Of a DNA stretch of 9,885 bases, positions 1-5,495 are shown in pieces. Numbering within the stretch: the stretch's first letter is position 1; each line of letters begins with the position of its first letter. The notes below the pieces were generated by a model, which did not search any database, was not told the DNA's origin, and worked only from the letters and a program-made list of their open reading frames with translations. This stretch comes from Phycisphaeraceae bacterium (GTDB taxonomy: Bacteria; Planctomycetota; Phycisphaerae; Phycisphaerales; Phycisphaeraceae), in the NCBI GenBank assembly GCA_016763955.1, contig JAESSU010000179.1, positions 1-9,885 on the forward strand, given 5' to 3'. The translations under genes were made by a program, and so were the position numbers.

Positions 1-975
1 AATCCCAAAGAACAACAAGTCGATATTATTGAAATTGGTTACCGTGAAGTGTCAGTCGCAGTTGAGAAACTACGCGATGCCAAAGGCAACACCCAACTCG
101 ATACAGCAGGCGAGCCGCTGATCGCAGCCATCAAGTCCGGCATTAACTTTCCTTCCAATGACGGCTTTGACATCCACATGGACTACACCGCTGTCTGGGG
201 AATCATGCCCGATGCAGCCCCGAGCATTATCCGAACTTTTGGTAATGTCTCAGCCGTGCAAGACAAAGTCGTCCTCCCACAAATCGAAAGCATCTGCCGC
301 AACAACGGCTCAAATTATGCAGCCGTGGAATTACTCGTCGGTGAAGATCGACAAAAATTCCAGCACGAAGTCTCCCAAGCACTTGCCAAGGTCCTTAGTG
401 AAAAACACATCTCACTGCTCTATGGTCTGGTACGTCACATCTACATCCCACGTGAAGTCCGCGAGCCGATTCAAAATGCCTTTGTCGCTGACGAGCTAAA
501 GCTCACACGAGACCAAGAACAACTCACAGCCAAAGAAGAAGCACTCTTGCGTGAAGCAGAACAAAAAGTCCAGCTTGAACGTGAAAAAATCCGTGCAGAA
601 ACCGAAAAAATGGTCGCCCAAGCCATTGCCAATGGCCACAAAACCGTCGGCGAAACCCATGCTCAAACCGGTCAGTTTGTCGCGGAGATCGACCGCAAGG
701 TTGCTGAACTCCAAGCCCAAGCCACCGTGGTGATCGGCAGGGCCAATGCAGAATCCGAAAAACTTTCAGCCCAAGCAAAAGCTCAGAAATTCAAATTAGC
801 CGTCGCTGCATTTGGAACACCCCAAGCTTACAACCGTTGGATCTTTGCATCGAACCTGCCTGAAAATGTCAAGATCAAACTCATCTATGCGGGCCCCGGA
901 ACTTTCTGGACCGACCTTAAAGAGTTTTCCCCCGCCATGCTTGGGAAAATGCAACAGGAAAATCAAAACCAATAA
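1..975 (+). CDS. Band-7/SPFH domain protein, 5'-partial
   Basis: The reading frame is open from base 1, so the gene starts upstream of the window; 324 residues are visible, ending in TAA. The visible N-terminal part, with beta-rich segments such as DIIEIGYREVSVAVEKL, looks like the end of an SPFH (stomatin/prohibitin/flotillin) domain. It is followed at about visible residues 165-265 by a long Glu/Ala/Lys/Gln-rich coiled coil, which is the usual flotillin-like layout. SPFH proteins usually form membrane-associated oligomers that scaffold membrane microdomains or chaperone membrane proteases. The membrane anchor expected at the N terminus would lie outside the window. The C-terminal tail (AFGTPQAYNRWIFASNLP) is not a motif I can tie to a function. 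A GTG at 49 lies within the frame and is very unlikely to be the true start. The family call is fairly secure; the cellular role is unknown. Confidence 0.75.
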   Translation, partial: NPKEQQVDIIEIGYREVSVAVEKLRDAKGNTQLDTAGEPLIAAIKSGINFPSNDGFDIHMDYTAVWGIMPDAAPSIIRTFGNVSAVQDKVVLPQIESICRNNGSNYAAVELLVGEDRQKFQHEVSQALAKVLSEKHISLLYGLVRHIYIPREVREPIQNAFVADELKLTRDQEQLTAKEEALLREAEQKVQLEREKIRAETEKMVAQAIANGHKTVGETHAQTGQFVAEIDRKVAELQAQATVVIGRANAESEKLSAQAKAQKFKLAVAAFGTPQAYNRWIFASNLPENVKIKLIYAGPGTFWTDLKEFSPAMLGKMQQENQNQ

Positions 976-1011
976 ACAATAATGACAAACCTATTGCATT
1001 AATTTCACCCA

Positions 1012-1043
1012 CCTAAAGCCCAGGGGCTTTAGACCCCGGGGCC
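1012..1043. repeat. REP-like imperfect palindromic element
   Basis: A compact GC-rich palindrome sits just after the band-7 stop codon. CTAAAGCC (1013-1020) pairs with GGCTTTAG (1025-1032) around CAGG. It is followed at once by the self-complementary CCCCGGGG (1034-1041). There is no T-run after it, so it is a poor rho-independent terminator. The shape resembles short interspersed extragenic palindromes (REP-type) found in many bacterial genomes. Only one copy is visible, so repeat status is inference. Confidence 0.35.
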
Positions 1044-1072
1044 ACAAGCTGTAACGTCAAGTACTCAAAATC

Positions 1073-1115
1073 AAAAAAGCCCACAGATGCATTAAGCAAA
1101 TCTGTGGGCTTTTTT
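1073..1115. terminator. Bidirectional rho-independent terminator
   Basis: A perfect 16-bp inverted repeat, AAAAAAGCCCACAGAT (1073-1088) and its complement (1100-1115), encloses an 11-nt loop. The A-run on one side and T-run on the other give a U-tract in either direction. It lies between the convergent band-7 and ACT-domain genes and would terminate both. Confidence 0.93.
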
Positions 1116-1138
1116 ATCATTAACAAATAAAACCAAGC

Positions 1139-1669
1139 TCACCGCACCACGGCATCCATATCCACATCACAGTTAAGCTCATCACAAAAAACCTCAAGCG
1201 ATTCACGCACCTGTTTCACCGGCACGTCACGCGGGATCGTGATGAGCATGTCCATCGAAAACAAAGGTGTCCCACTATAAGAACCTGCATTTAGACTCGT
1301 CTGCAATTCTTCAATATTGACCTTGTTTTGATGTAACAAATGGGTCACGCGATGCACAATCCCCGGCTGATCCATCGCAAACACCTTGACTCGGTAAGGT
1401 TGACCTTGCACGCGTGAGTCGATTTTCTTGTCCCCAGCAACACTAACTTCCAAACCAATATCACTACCTGCTTCCACGGCACCACTGGCAATTCTGCTAA
1501 TCACCGTTTGATCTTCTGCTTCAACGAGAATCAAGATCGCAAATTGCCCGCTAAGATTAATCATCCGCGAGTCTGCAATGTTGGCACCCGCATCATGAAG
1601 GTAGCCGGTAAAAGCATTGACTAAACCTGGCCGGTCGGCTCCGACGGCAGTGATCACGAGTTGTGCCAT
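1139..1669 (-). CDS. Tandem ACT-domain protein, GcvR-like
   Basis: This 176-residue protein is made of two ACT domains and nothing else. The first spans about residues 3-78, with the ligand-loop-like ADRPGLV at 11-17. The second spans about 92-172, with AMDQPGIV at 98-105 followed by the helix HRVTHLLHQNKVNIEEL. Two ACT domains without a catalytic domain is the architecture of GcvR, the glycine-cleavage regulator of enterobacteria, and of other amino-acid-sensing ACT proteins. ACT domains usually bind amino acids at dimer interfaces. No DNA-binding domain is visible. I chose the ATG at 1669 because AGGAAA lies about 9 nt upstream; an in-frame TTG at 1696 has less support. The gene lies downstream of DAHP synthase on the same strand but is separated from it by about 345 bp with a terminator hairpin. 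The family call is good. Which ligand or partner it has cannot be read from the sequence. Confidence 0.85.
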   Translation of the reverse strand: MAQLVITAVGADRPGLVNAFTGYLHDAGANIADSRMINLSGQFAILILVEAEDQTVISRIASGAVEAGSDIGLEVSVAGDKKIDSRVQGQPYRVKVFAMDQPGIVHRVTHLLHQNKVNIEELQTSLNAGSYSGTPLFSMDMLITIPRDVPVKQVRESLEVFCDELNCDVDMDAVVR

Positions 1670-1698
1670 GGTGTTATTTCCTGTTTCTAAACTCAAAA

Positions 1699-1714
1699 CA
1701 GCTAAAATTAGCTG
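1699..1714. promoter_or_regulatory. 16-bp palindrome upstream of ACT gene
   Basis: CAGCTAA and TTAGCTG flank a 2-bp centre (AA), forming a near-perfect dyad 30 bp upstream of the ACT-gene start codon. It lies between that gene and the upstream terminator. The size and position would fit an operator, but no known factor is recognised. Confidence 0.35.
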
Positions 1715-1719
1715 AAATT

Positions 1720-1760
1720 AAAAAACCCCGTAAGAGACTGCAACACAGCATCTCACGGGG
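1720..1760 (-). terminator. Rho-independent terminator, minus strand
   Basis: Read on the minus strand, CCCCGTGAGA (1760-1751) pairs with TCTC, a 2-nt bulge and ACGGGG (ending at 1726). A run of six T follows (1725-1720). It lies about 255 bp downstream of the DAHP synthase stop codon and 50 bp upstream of the ACT gene. The simplest reading is the end of the DAHP synthase transcript. A TATAAT box directly upstream on the same strand (1764-1769) leaves open a role in the ACT gene's own leader. Confidence 0.75.
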
Positions 1761-2015
1761 AATATTATACCGTCAAATAACGCCCGAAGGGGACCGGAAA
1801 ATCCCATTAAACTTCCAACACAAGTCTACAGTGATGCCCCCTGTATTAGCGAGCTAGGTTGTGTCAGCCCGTTTTTCCCATCGGTCAACTGTTAAATCTG
1901 TTTGCAAAGTATTTTTGACGCAACCTCTTTGACCTGCGGTCAATTCCGTGTTGACACAAACAGCTCACCAAGACAATTTGTGGGACATGCGTTTGCCCTA
2001 ACTTCCGGGGGGGGA
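1761..2015. other. Intergenic spacer, no gene seen
   Basis: No convincing reading frame or RNA gene is visible between the DAHP synthase stop and its terminator. Notable details are a small dyad TTGACC-TGC-GGTCAA at 1929-1943, further TTGAC-type words nearby, and a run of eight G at 2007-2014 next to the stop codon. Confidence 0.5.
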
Positions 2016-3032
2016 TTACATGCTGCGATCCACAGCTTCTGCGACGCGGCGACAAGAGTCCACCAATTCAAGCAAAGCTTGAGGCGTGATCGACTGAGCC
2101 CCATCGGTCCATGCGTGTTCAGGGTCTGGATGCATTTCAATTGCCAAGGCATCACAGTTTGCCCCCACTGACGCACGGGCCATATCCGCGACCATCCGAG
2201 CATGGCCTGTGCCATGTGACGGGTCACTGACCACAGGCAAGTGTGAACGATAATGCAATTCAGTAATCGCCGAGAGGCTTAGCGTATTACGCGTGTGATC
2301 TTCAAACGTACGGATACCACGCTCGCAAAGAATCACGTTGGGATTCCCCATGGACAAAATGTATTCCGCAGCTTGAAGCAGTTCACTGATGGTCATCGCC
2401 ATGCCCCGCTTAAGGAGCACGGGCTTAGGCTGTTTGCCACAAGCTTCTAGGAGTCTATAGTTTGCCGCGTTGCGTGTCCCAATCTGCAAGCAGTCAGCAT
2501 ATTCACTGACCACATCGACATCTTCAATGGCTAGCACTTCGGTGACGATCGCTAAACCGGTTTCATCACGAGCTGCTGCAAGCATCTTCAAACCATCAAC
2601 GCCATGTCCTTGAAAACTATAAGGATTGGTTCGTGGCTTAAACGCCCCGCCACGCAAAGCATGAGCACCTGCTGCACGCACTGCCCGAGCAGAGACGAGA
2701 ATTTGTTCTGCAGACTCCACTGAACATGGGCCAGCAATGACGGGAATGTGTTTGCCACCAATAACGCACTCATCACTAATGCGTACCAGCGTGCGATTAG
2801 GCTGAGTCTCACGAGCCGAGAGCTTATAGGGTACGAGAATCGGCACAACCCGATCGACACCCGCTGCGTTTTCCAGAACGTTACGATCTTTTTTACGATC
2901 ATCACCAATCACTGCAACGACTGTGAGTTCGCTCCCTTGGATCGGATGTGTGGTCAGTCCCATTTCCACGATTAATTCTTTAACGTGGCTGATCTGATCT
3001 TCGGTCGCGTTTGCTTTCATGACTACGATCAT
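2016..3032 (-). CDS. aroF: DAHP synthase with N-terminal regulatory domain
   Basis: This is a 338-residue 3-deoxy-7-phosphoheptulonate synthase. It condenses phosphoenolpyruvate and erythrose 4-phosphate in the cytoplasm, the first committed step to chorismate, Phe, Tyr and Trp. Residues 1 to about 70 (from MIVVMKANAT) form the ferredoxin-like regulatory domain known from the Thermotoga-type enzyme, where it mediates Tyr/Phe feedback inhibition. The TIM-barrel motifs are all present: AGPCSVES 100-107 with metal ligand Cys103, RGGAFKPRTNPYSF 127-140, LLKRGM 206-211, CERGIRTF 236-243, DPSHGTGH 270-277 with His273, and EMHPDPEHAWTDG 299-311 with Glu299 and Asp310. The length is typical and no key residue is missing. 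The ATG at 3032 is preceded by AGGAGA at 8 nt spacing. The roughly 200-nt leader carries an attenuator-like arrangement (3094-3222). The family call is very secure; the symbol aroF follows common usage for this class. Confidence 0.96.
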   Translation of the reverse strand: MIVVMKANATEDQISHVKELIVEMGLTTHPIQGSELTVVAVIGDDRKKDRNVLENAAGVDRVVPILVPYKLSARETQPNRTLVRISDECVIGGKHIPVIAGPCSVESAEQILVSARAVRAAGAHALRGGAFKPRTNPYSFQGHGVDGLKMLAAARDETGLAIVTEVLAIEDVDVVSEYADCLQIGTRNAANYRLLEACGKQPKPVLLKRGMAMTISELLQAAEYILSMGNPNVILCERGIRTFEDHTRNTLSLSAITELHYRSHLPVVSDPSHGTGHARMVADMARASVGANCDALAIEMHPDPEHAWTDGAQSITPQALLELVDSCRRVAEAVDRSM

Positions 3033-3093
3033 GATGTCAATCTCCTGTGACGTGGTTGTCTAAAGTGATGGCGGTAAGCCCTGTAAAATAAAA

Positions 3094-3120
3094 AACCTCG
3101 ACGGTTATCGCGTCGAGGTT
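3094..3120 (-). terminator. Attenuator terminator in the aroF leader
   Basis: A perfect 10-bp stem, AACCTCGACG and CGTCGAGGTT around a 7-nt loop, is followed on the minus strand by TTTTTATTTTA. It ends 61 nt before the aroF start codon. No minus-strand gene lies upstream that would need terminating, so it most likely acts within the aroF 5' leader. Its 5' arm is shared with an alternative antiterminator hairpin at 3114-3164. Confidence 0.88.
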
Positions 3121-3164
3121 AGATTCTTGTATTCAATGTGGATTGATTTAGAACTAGCCCCTCG
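3114..3164 (-). promoter_or_regulatory. Predicted antiterminator hairpin
   Basis: On the minus strand four blocks in order, CGAGG, TAG, TTCT and TCAAT, are complementary to four later blocks in reverse order, ATTGA, AGAA, CTA and CCTCG. The apical loop is CCAC and small internal loops separate the blocks, about 17 bp in all. The last block, CCTCG at 3118-3114, is part of the 5' arm of the terminator, so the two folds exclude each other. The first blocks overlap the stop codon of the leader peptide (TAG at 3156-3154), so a ribosome finishing the peptide would block this fold. The pairing was done by eye; no energies were computed. Confidence 0.7.
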
Positions 3165-3222
3165 CGGTATTGCCGCTGGTAAACCAAAAATAACCAAAAA
3201 ATCCGTAGCTGCTGTTCTTCAT
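3154..3222 (-). CDS. Leader peptide rich in Phe, Tyr and Trp
   Basis: A 22-codon reading frame (ATG at 3222, TAG ending at 3154) lies between the aroF promoter and the attenuator hairpin. Codons 6-14 read YGFFGYFWF: four Phe, two Tyr and one Trp in nine codons. All three end products of the pathway started by AroF are thus represented. This is the signature of a regulatory leader peptide such as those of the enterobacterial trp and pheA operons. The frame starts MKNSS. A short hairpin, GCGG-CAATA-CCGC (3176-3164), overlaps codons 16-20. No Shine-Dalgarno sequence precedes the ATG, and the predicted transcription start is only a few bases upstream, so translation would be leaderless or nearly so. 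The peptide itself probably has no function. It is too short for ordinary gene calling, so the call rests on composition and context. Confidence 0.85.
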   Translation of the reverse strand: MKNSSYGFFGYFWFTSGNTARG

Positions 3223-3232
3223 AGCGGGACAA

Positions 3233-3260
3233 GTATTACCAACCCGACAAGAAATGTCAA
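3233..3260 (-). promoter_or_regulatory. Sigma70-type promoter of the aroF leader
   Basis: On the minus strand there is a perfect -35 box TTGACA (3260-3255), a 16-nt spacer, and TAATAC as -10 box (3238-3233). Shifting by one base gives AATACT with a 17-nt spacer. The expected start point near 3225-3227 is just ahead of the leader-peptide ATG at 3222. Confidence 0.75.
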
Positions 3261-3275
3261 GGGCAATACCTTGTC
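3256..3275. promoter_or_regulatory. Imperfect dyad overlapping the aroF -35 box
   Basis: GTCAAGG and CCTTGTC form arms with 6 of 7 matches around a GCAATA centre. The dyad overlaps most of the -35 box and sits between the divergent aroF and aspartate kinase promoters. On the minus strand it contains a second TTGACA 17 bp upstream of the first. It is an operator candidate only. Confidence 0.3.
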
Positions 3276-3291
3276 AAACACCCTTCGCCGC

Positions 3292-3321
3292 TTGCCAATC
3301 ACATGGGAAAGCCGGTAAAGT
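3292..3321 (+). promoter_or_regulatory. Possible promoter of aspartate kinase
   Basis: TTGCCA (3292-3297) and TAAAGT (3316-3321) are separated by 18 bp. They match the sigma70 consensus at 5 and 4 of 6 positions. Transcription would start near 3328, about 40 nt before the start codon, diverging from the aroF promoter. No riboswitch-like fold is evident in so short a leader. Confidence 0.4.
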
Positions 3322-3368
3322 AACCCTTCTATTTGCCATTTATGCACGCAATAACAAGGGAACCTGTC

Positions 3369-4685
3369 ATGGGTATTAAAGTCTGTAAATTCGGGGGCTC
3401 TTCTCTAGCTGATGCTGTTCAAATCAAGAAGGCACAAGAGATTATCCAAGCTGATCCCCAGCGTAAATTCATCGTCCCCTCAGCTCCGGGCAAACGCAAT
3501 AAGGAAGATCAAAAGATCACTGACCTATTGTACCTTTGCCATGCTCACGCTCAGCAGGGAATCGCCTTTGACGAAGTTTTTAAGTTAATCGCTGATCGCT
3601 ACAACCAGATTGTCGAAGAGCTAGGGCTTGGGGTGGATATGACCCCTCACTTAAATAAAGCTCAAGCAGACATCGCTGCGGGTGCGTCATCGGACTATGC
3701 GGCAAGCCGTGGTGAATTTCTCAATGGCCCGATCATTGCCGATTTGCTAGGTTTTACTTTCATTGACCCGGCACACGTTATTTTCTTTGACAGCCATGGC
3801 AAATTTGATGTTGAAAAAACCCAACAAGTCCTCAGCAAAAAACTAGCCCGTGTCGATAACGCAGTGATCCCAGGCTTCTTTGGCGCGATGCCCAACGGTG
3901 AGATTAAAACCTTCTCCCGTGGCGGATCAGATATCACCGGCGCGATCGTCGCGCGCGCGGCAAACGCAAGTGTCTATGAAAACTGGACCGATGTTTCAGG
4001 TCTACTCAAAACCGATCCACGCATCGTTGATAACCCTAAGACCATTGACACGATCACCTACAAAGAACTCCGTGAATTAGCTTACATGGGCGCATCAGTG
4101 ATGCACGAGGAAGCGATCTTCCCCGTTCGCATTGCGGGCATTCCCATCAATATCCGTAATACCAATACGCCCAATGATGCAGGGACCATGATCGTTTCCG
4201 ATGACGATACCAGTTTCGAGTCAGACAGCATTACAGGCATTGCCGGACGTAAGGACTTTAGCGTCATCTACATTGAAAAGGCATTAATGAACTTGGAAAT
4301 CGGCTTTGGCCGTCGCCTACTAGAAGTCTTAGAAGACCATCAAGTTAGTTACGAACACATGCCCTCGGGGATTGACACTGCCAGCGTCGTCATTGCCCGC
4401 ACACAACTTGAAGGCAAACTTGACGAGGTACTCAAGGACATCGAACACAATTGCAAACCCGATCGCATTTCAGTGTTTGAAGACATGGCATTGATCGCAA
4501 CCGTTGGCCGTGGGATGAATCACATCATCGGCATCAGCGGTCGGCTCTTTACGGCACTAGGCCAAGCTGGTGTCAACGTCCGCATGATCGATCAGGGCTC
4601 AAGTGAAATGAATATTATTGTCGGCGTTGAAGGTTCGGACTTCGAAAAAGCAGTCCACGCAATTTACAATGAATTCGTTGAGTAA
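3369..4685 (+). CDS. lysC: Aspartate kinase with two C-terminal ACT domains
   Basis: This 438-residue enzyme phosphorylates L-aspartate with ATP, the first step to Lys, Thr, Met and diaminopimelate. The amino-acid-kinase domain covers about residues 1-280. It shows the N-terminal KFGGSS at 7-12, SRGEFLN 113-119, FSRGGSDITGA 182-192 and ENWTDVSGLLKTDPRIV 204-220. Two ACT domains follow, about 300-365 and 372-438, the second containing GQAGVNVRMIDQGSSEMNII (398-417); in the family these bind Lys and/or Thr for feedback control. The architecture is a monofunctional kinase with no homoserine dehydrogenase domain. I chose the ATG at 3369 because the protein then starts MGIKVCKFGGSS and AAGGGA lies about 8 nt upstream. 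An in-frame TTG at 3333 would add 12 residues unlike the family. A terminator follows at 4720. The enzyme call is very secure, but the symbol is a convention, since paralogues with different feedback effectors exist. Confidence 0.95.
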   Translation: MGIKVCKFGGSSLADAVQIKKAQEIIQADPQRKFIVPSAPGKRNKEDQKITDLLYLCHAHAQQGIAFDEVFKLIADRYNQIVEELGLGVDMTPHLNKAQADIAAGASSDYAASRGEFLNGPIIADLLGFTFIDPAHVIFFDSHGKFDVEKTQQVLSKKLARVDNAVIPGFFGAMPNGEIKTFSRGGSDITGAIVARAANASVYENWTDVSGLLKTDPRIVDNPKTIDTITYKELRELAYMGASVMHEEAIFPVRIAGIPINIRNTNTPNDAGTMIVSDDDTSFESDSITGIAGRKDFSVIYIEKALMNLEIGFGRRLLEVLEDHQVSYEHMPSGIDTASVVIARTQLEGKLDEVLKDIEHNCKPDRISVFEDMALIATVGRGMNHIIGISGRLFTALGQAGVNVRMIDQGSSEMNIIVGVEGSDFEKAVHAIYNEFVE

Positions 4686-4719
4686 GTCACCAAGCCCAAA
4701 TCATCTCGAATTTTCCATG

Positions 4720-4751
4720 CGGGAATCATCATCAATGGTTCCCGTTTTTTT
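4720..4751 (+). terminator. Rho-independent terminator after aspartate kinase
   Basis: CGGGAATCAT (4720-4729) pairs with ATGGTTCCCG (4735-4744) with one G-U pair and a 5-nt loop, followed by seven T (4745-4751). It begins 34 nt after the aspartate kinase stop codon and ends the transcript before the next gene. Confidence 0.92.
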
Positions 4752-4776
4752 CGCCACATCACAGACAATGATGCTT

Positions 4777-4782
4777 TACAAT
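4777..4782 (+). promoter_or_regulatory. -10-like box for a leaderless start at 4790
   Basis: TACAAT is followed by 7 nt and then the ATG at 4790, so transcription would start at or next to the start codon. No Shine-Dalgarno sequence is visible before that ATG. The -35 region (about 4754-4759) does not match the consensus, so the box could be chance. Confidence 0.4.
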
Positions 4783-4789
4783 ATCTATT

Positions 4790-5476
4790 ATGCCTACAAC
4801 CGACCTAGACCAATTAATGGATCGTGCTAGCTTGATGCTAGTGAAGATGCAATACGTCGAAGCCCAGAAGCTTTGCGAGCAAGCTTTAAGAATTGCTTAT
4901 GACTGCAAACAATGGAGCTACTTCGCAAGAATCATTTTGCCGTTGCAAGAATGCAGCCGTCAATTGCGCATGATCGCAGTCGAAGGCAGTATCGTACTCG
5001 GTACGGATCAGCTTTCAGATGACGTGATTGCAACGCTTAATGAACTGCAAAGCGGCTGTGTCGTTTTCACAGGCCCTGATGCCGCGACACAAGCCTTGAA
5101 ACTCATCCATCAAGTCCAGCAGCAATCACATCACCTTTTGATCTTGTCTGCGATAACGGGTGAGAACCATTGGACCGTCCATAGTGCCCACCACCCCATT
5201 CTCACCGTCAGTTTTCCTGCTCCGCCCAAAGCCTGGCAAAACTAAATTTTAACGCCTGCATGTTGGGAAAAAATATCCCCCTGCAACTGGCCAACCCCCG
5301 GAGACTGGGTCTTGGATGTACTGGAAAAACTGGGAGACCAGATGCTCAAAACCATCACCGCGCCGGTGGGCGAACTTAAACGAGTAGACGAATTACGCAA
5401 AGCCTTGCATGCTGTAACGGACCATGAAATTCTGCATCAACAGCTCGCCCAAGCGGCCACTGCCTTAGTTCACTAA
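4790..5476 (+). pseudogene. TPR-like hypothetical protein, interrupted by an in-frame stop
   Basis: The frame starting at the ATG at 4790 reads 151 residues to a TAA at 5243. It then stays open in the same frame for 76 more codons to the TAA at 5474. The downstream part looks coding, with a hydrophilic helix-rich sequence (WVLDVLEKLGDQMLKTI, VDELRKALHAVTDHEILHQQ), and lacks a good start of its own; its first ATG is at 5342. The likely history is one protein of about 228 residues broken by a nonsense change, for example CAA to TAA. The N-terminal 50 residues (YVEAQKLCEQALRIAYDC) resemble a TPR-type helical hairpin; I recognise no domain after that. A start without Shine-Dalgarno and a -10-like box right upstream hint at leaderless expression. 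The next gene begins 19 nt after the second stop, consistent with an operon. The function is unknown. A 151-residue functional protein, readthrough or a sequencing error remain possible. Confidence 0.6.
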
Positions 5477-5495
5477 TCAACGAAATTTTATCACT

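Noticed and set aside
1725..1812. Minus-strand frame of about 29 codons from an ATG near 1812 running through the terminator hairpin
   Set aside because: It has no biased amino-acid composition like the aroF leader and no promoter at the right distance. It is probably chance.
2007..2014. Run of eight G beside the aroF stop codon as a phase-variation tract
   Set aside because: It lies just beyond the stop codon, so slippage would not change the protein; no gene reads through it.
3127..3318. 63-codon plus-strand frame between aroF and aspartate kinase
   Set aside because: It lies antisense to the aroF leader, starts with TTG, has no Shine-Dalgarno sequence and contains the promoter and hairpins of the attenuator. 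Its composition is explained by the other strand.
3333..3368. TTG start adding 12 residues to aspartate kinase
   Set aside because: The ATG at 3369 has a Shine-Dalgarno sequence and places the KFGGSS motif at the expected distance from the N terminus.
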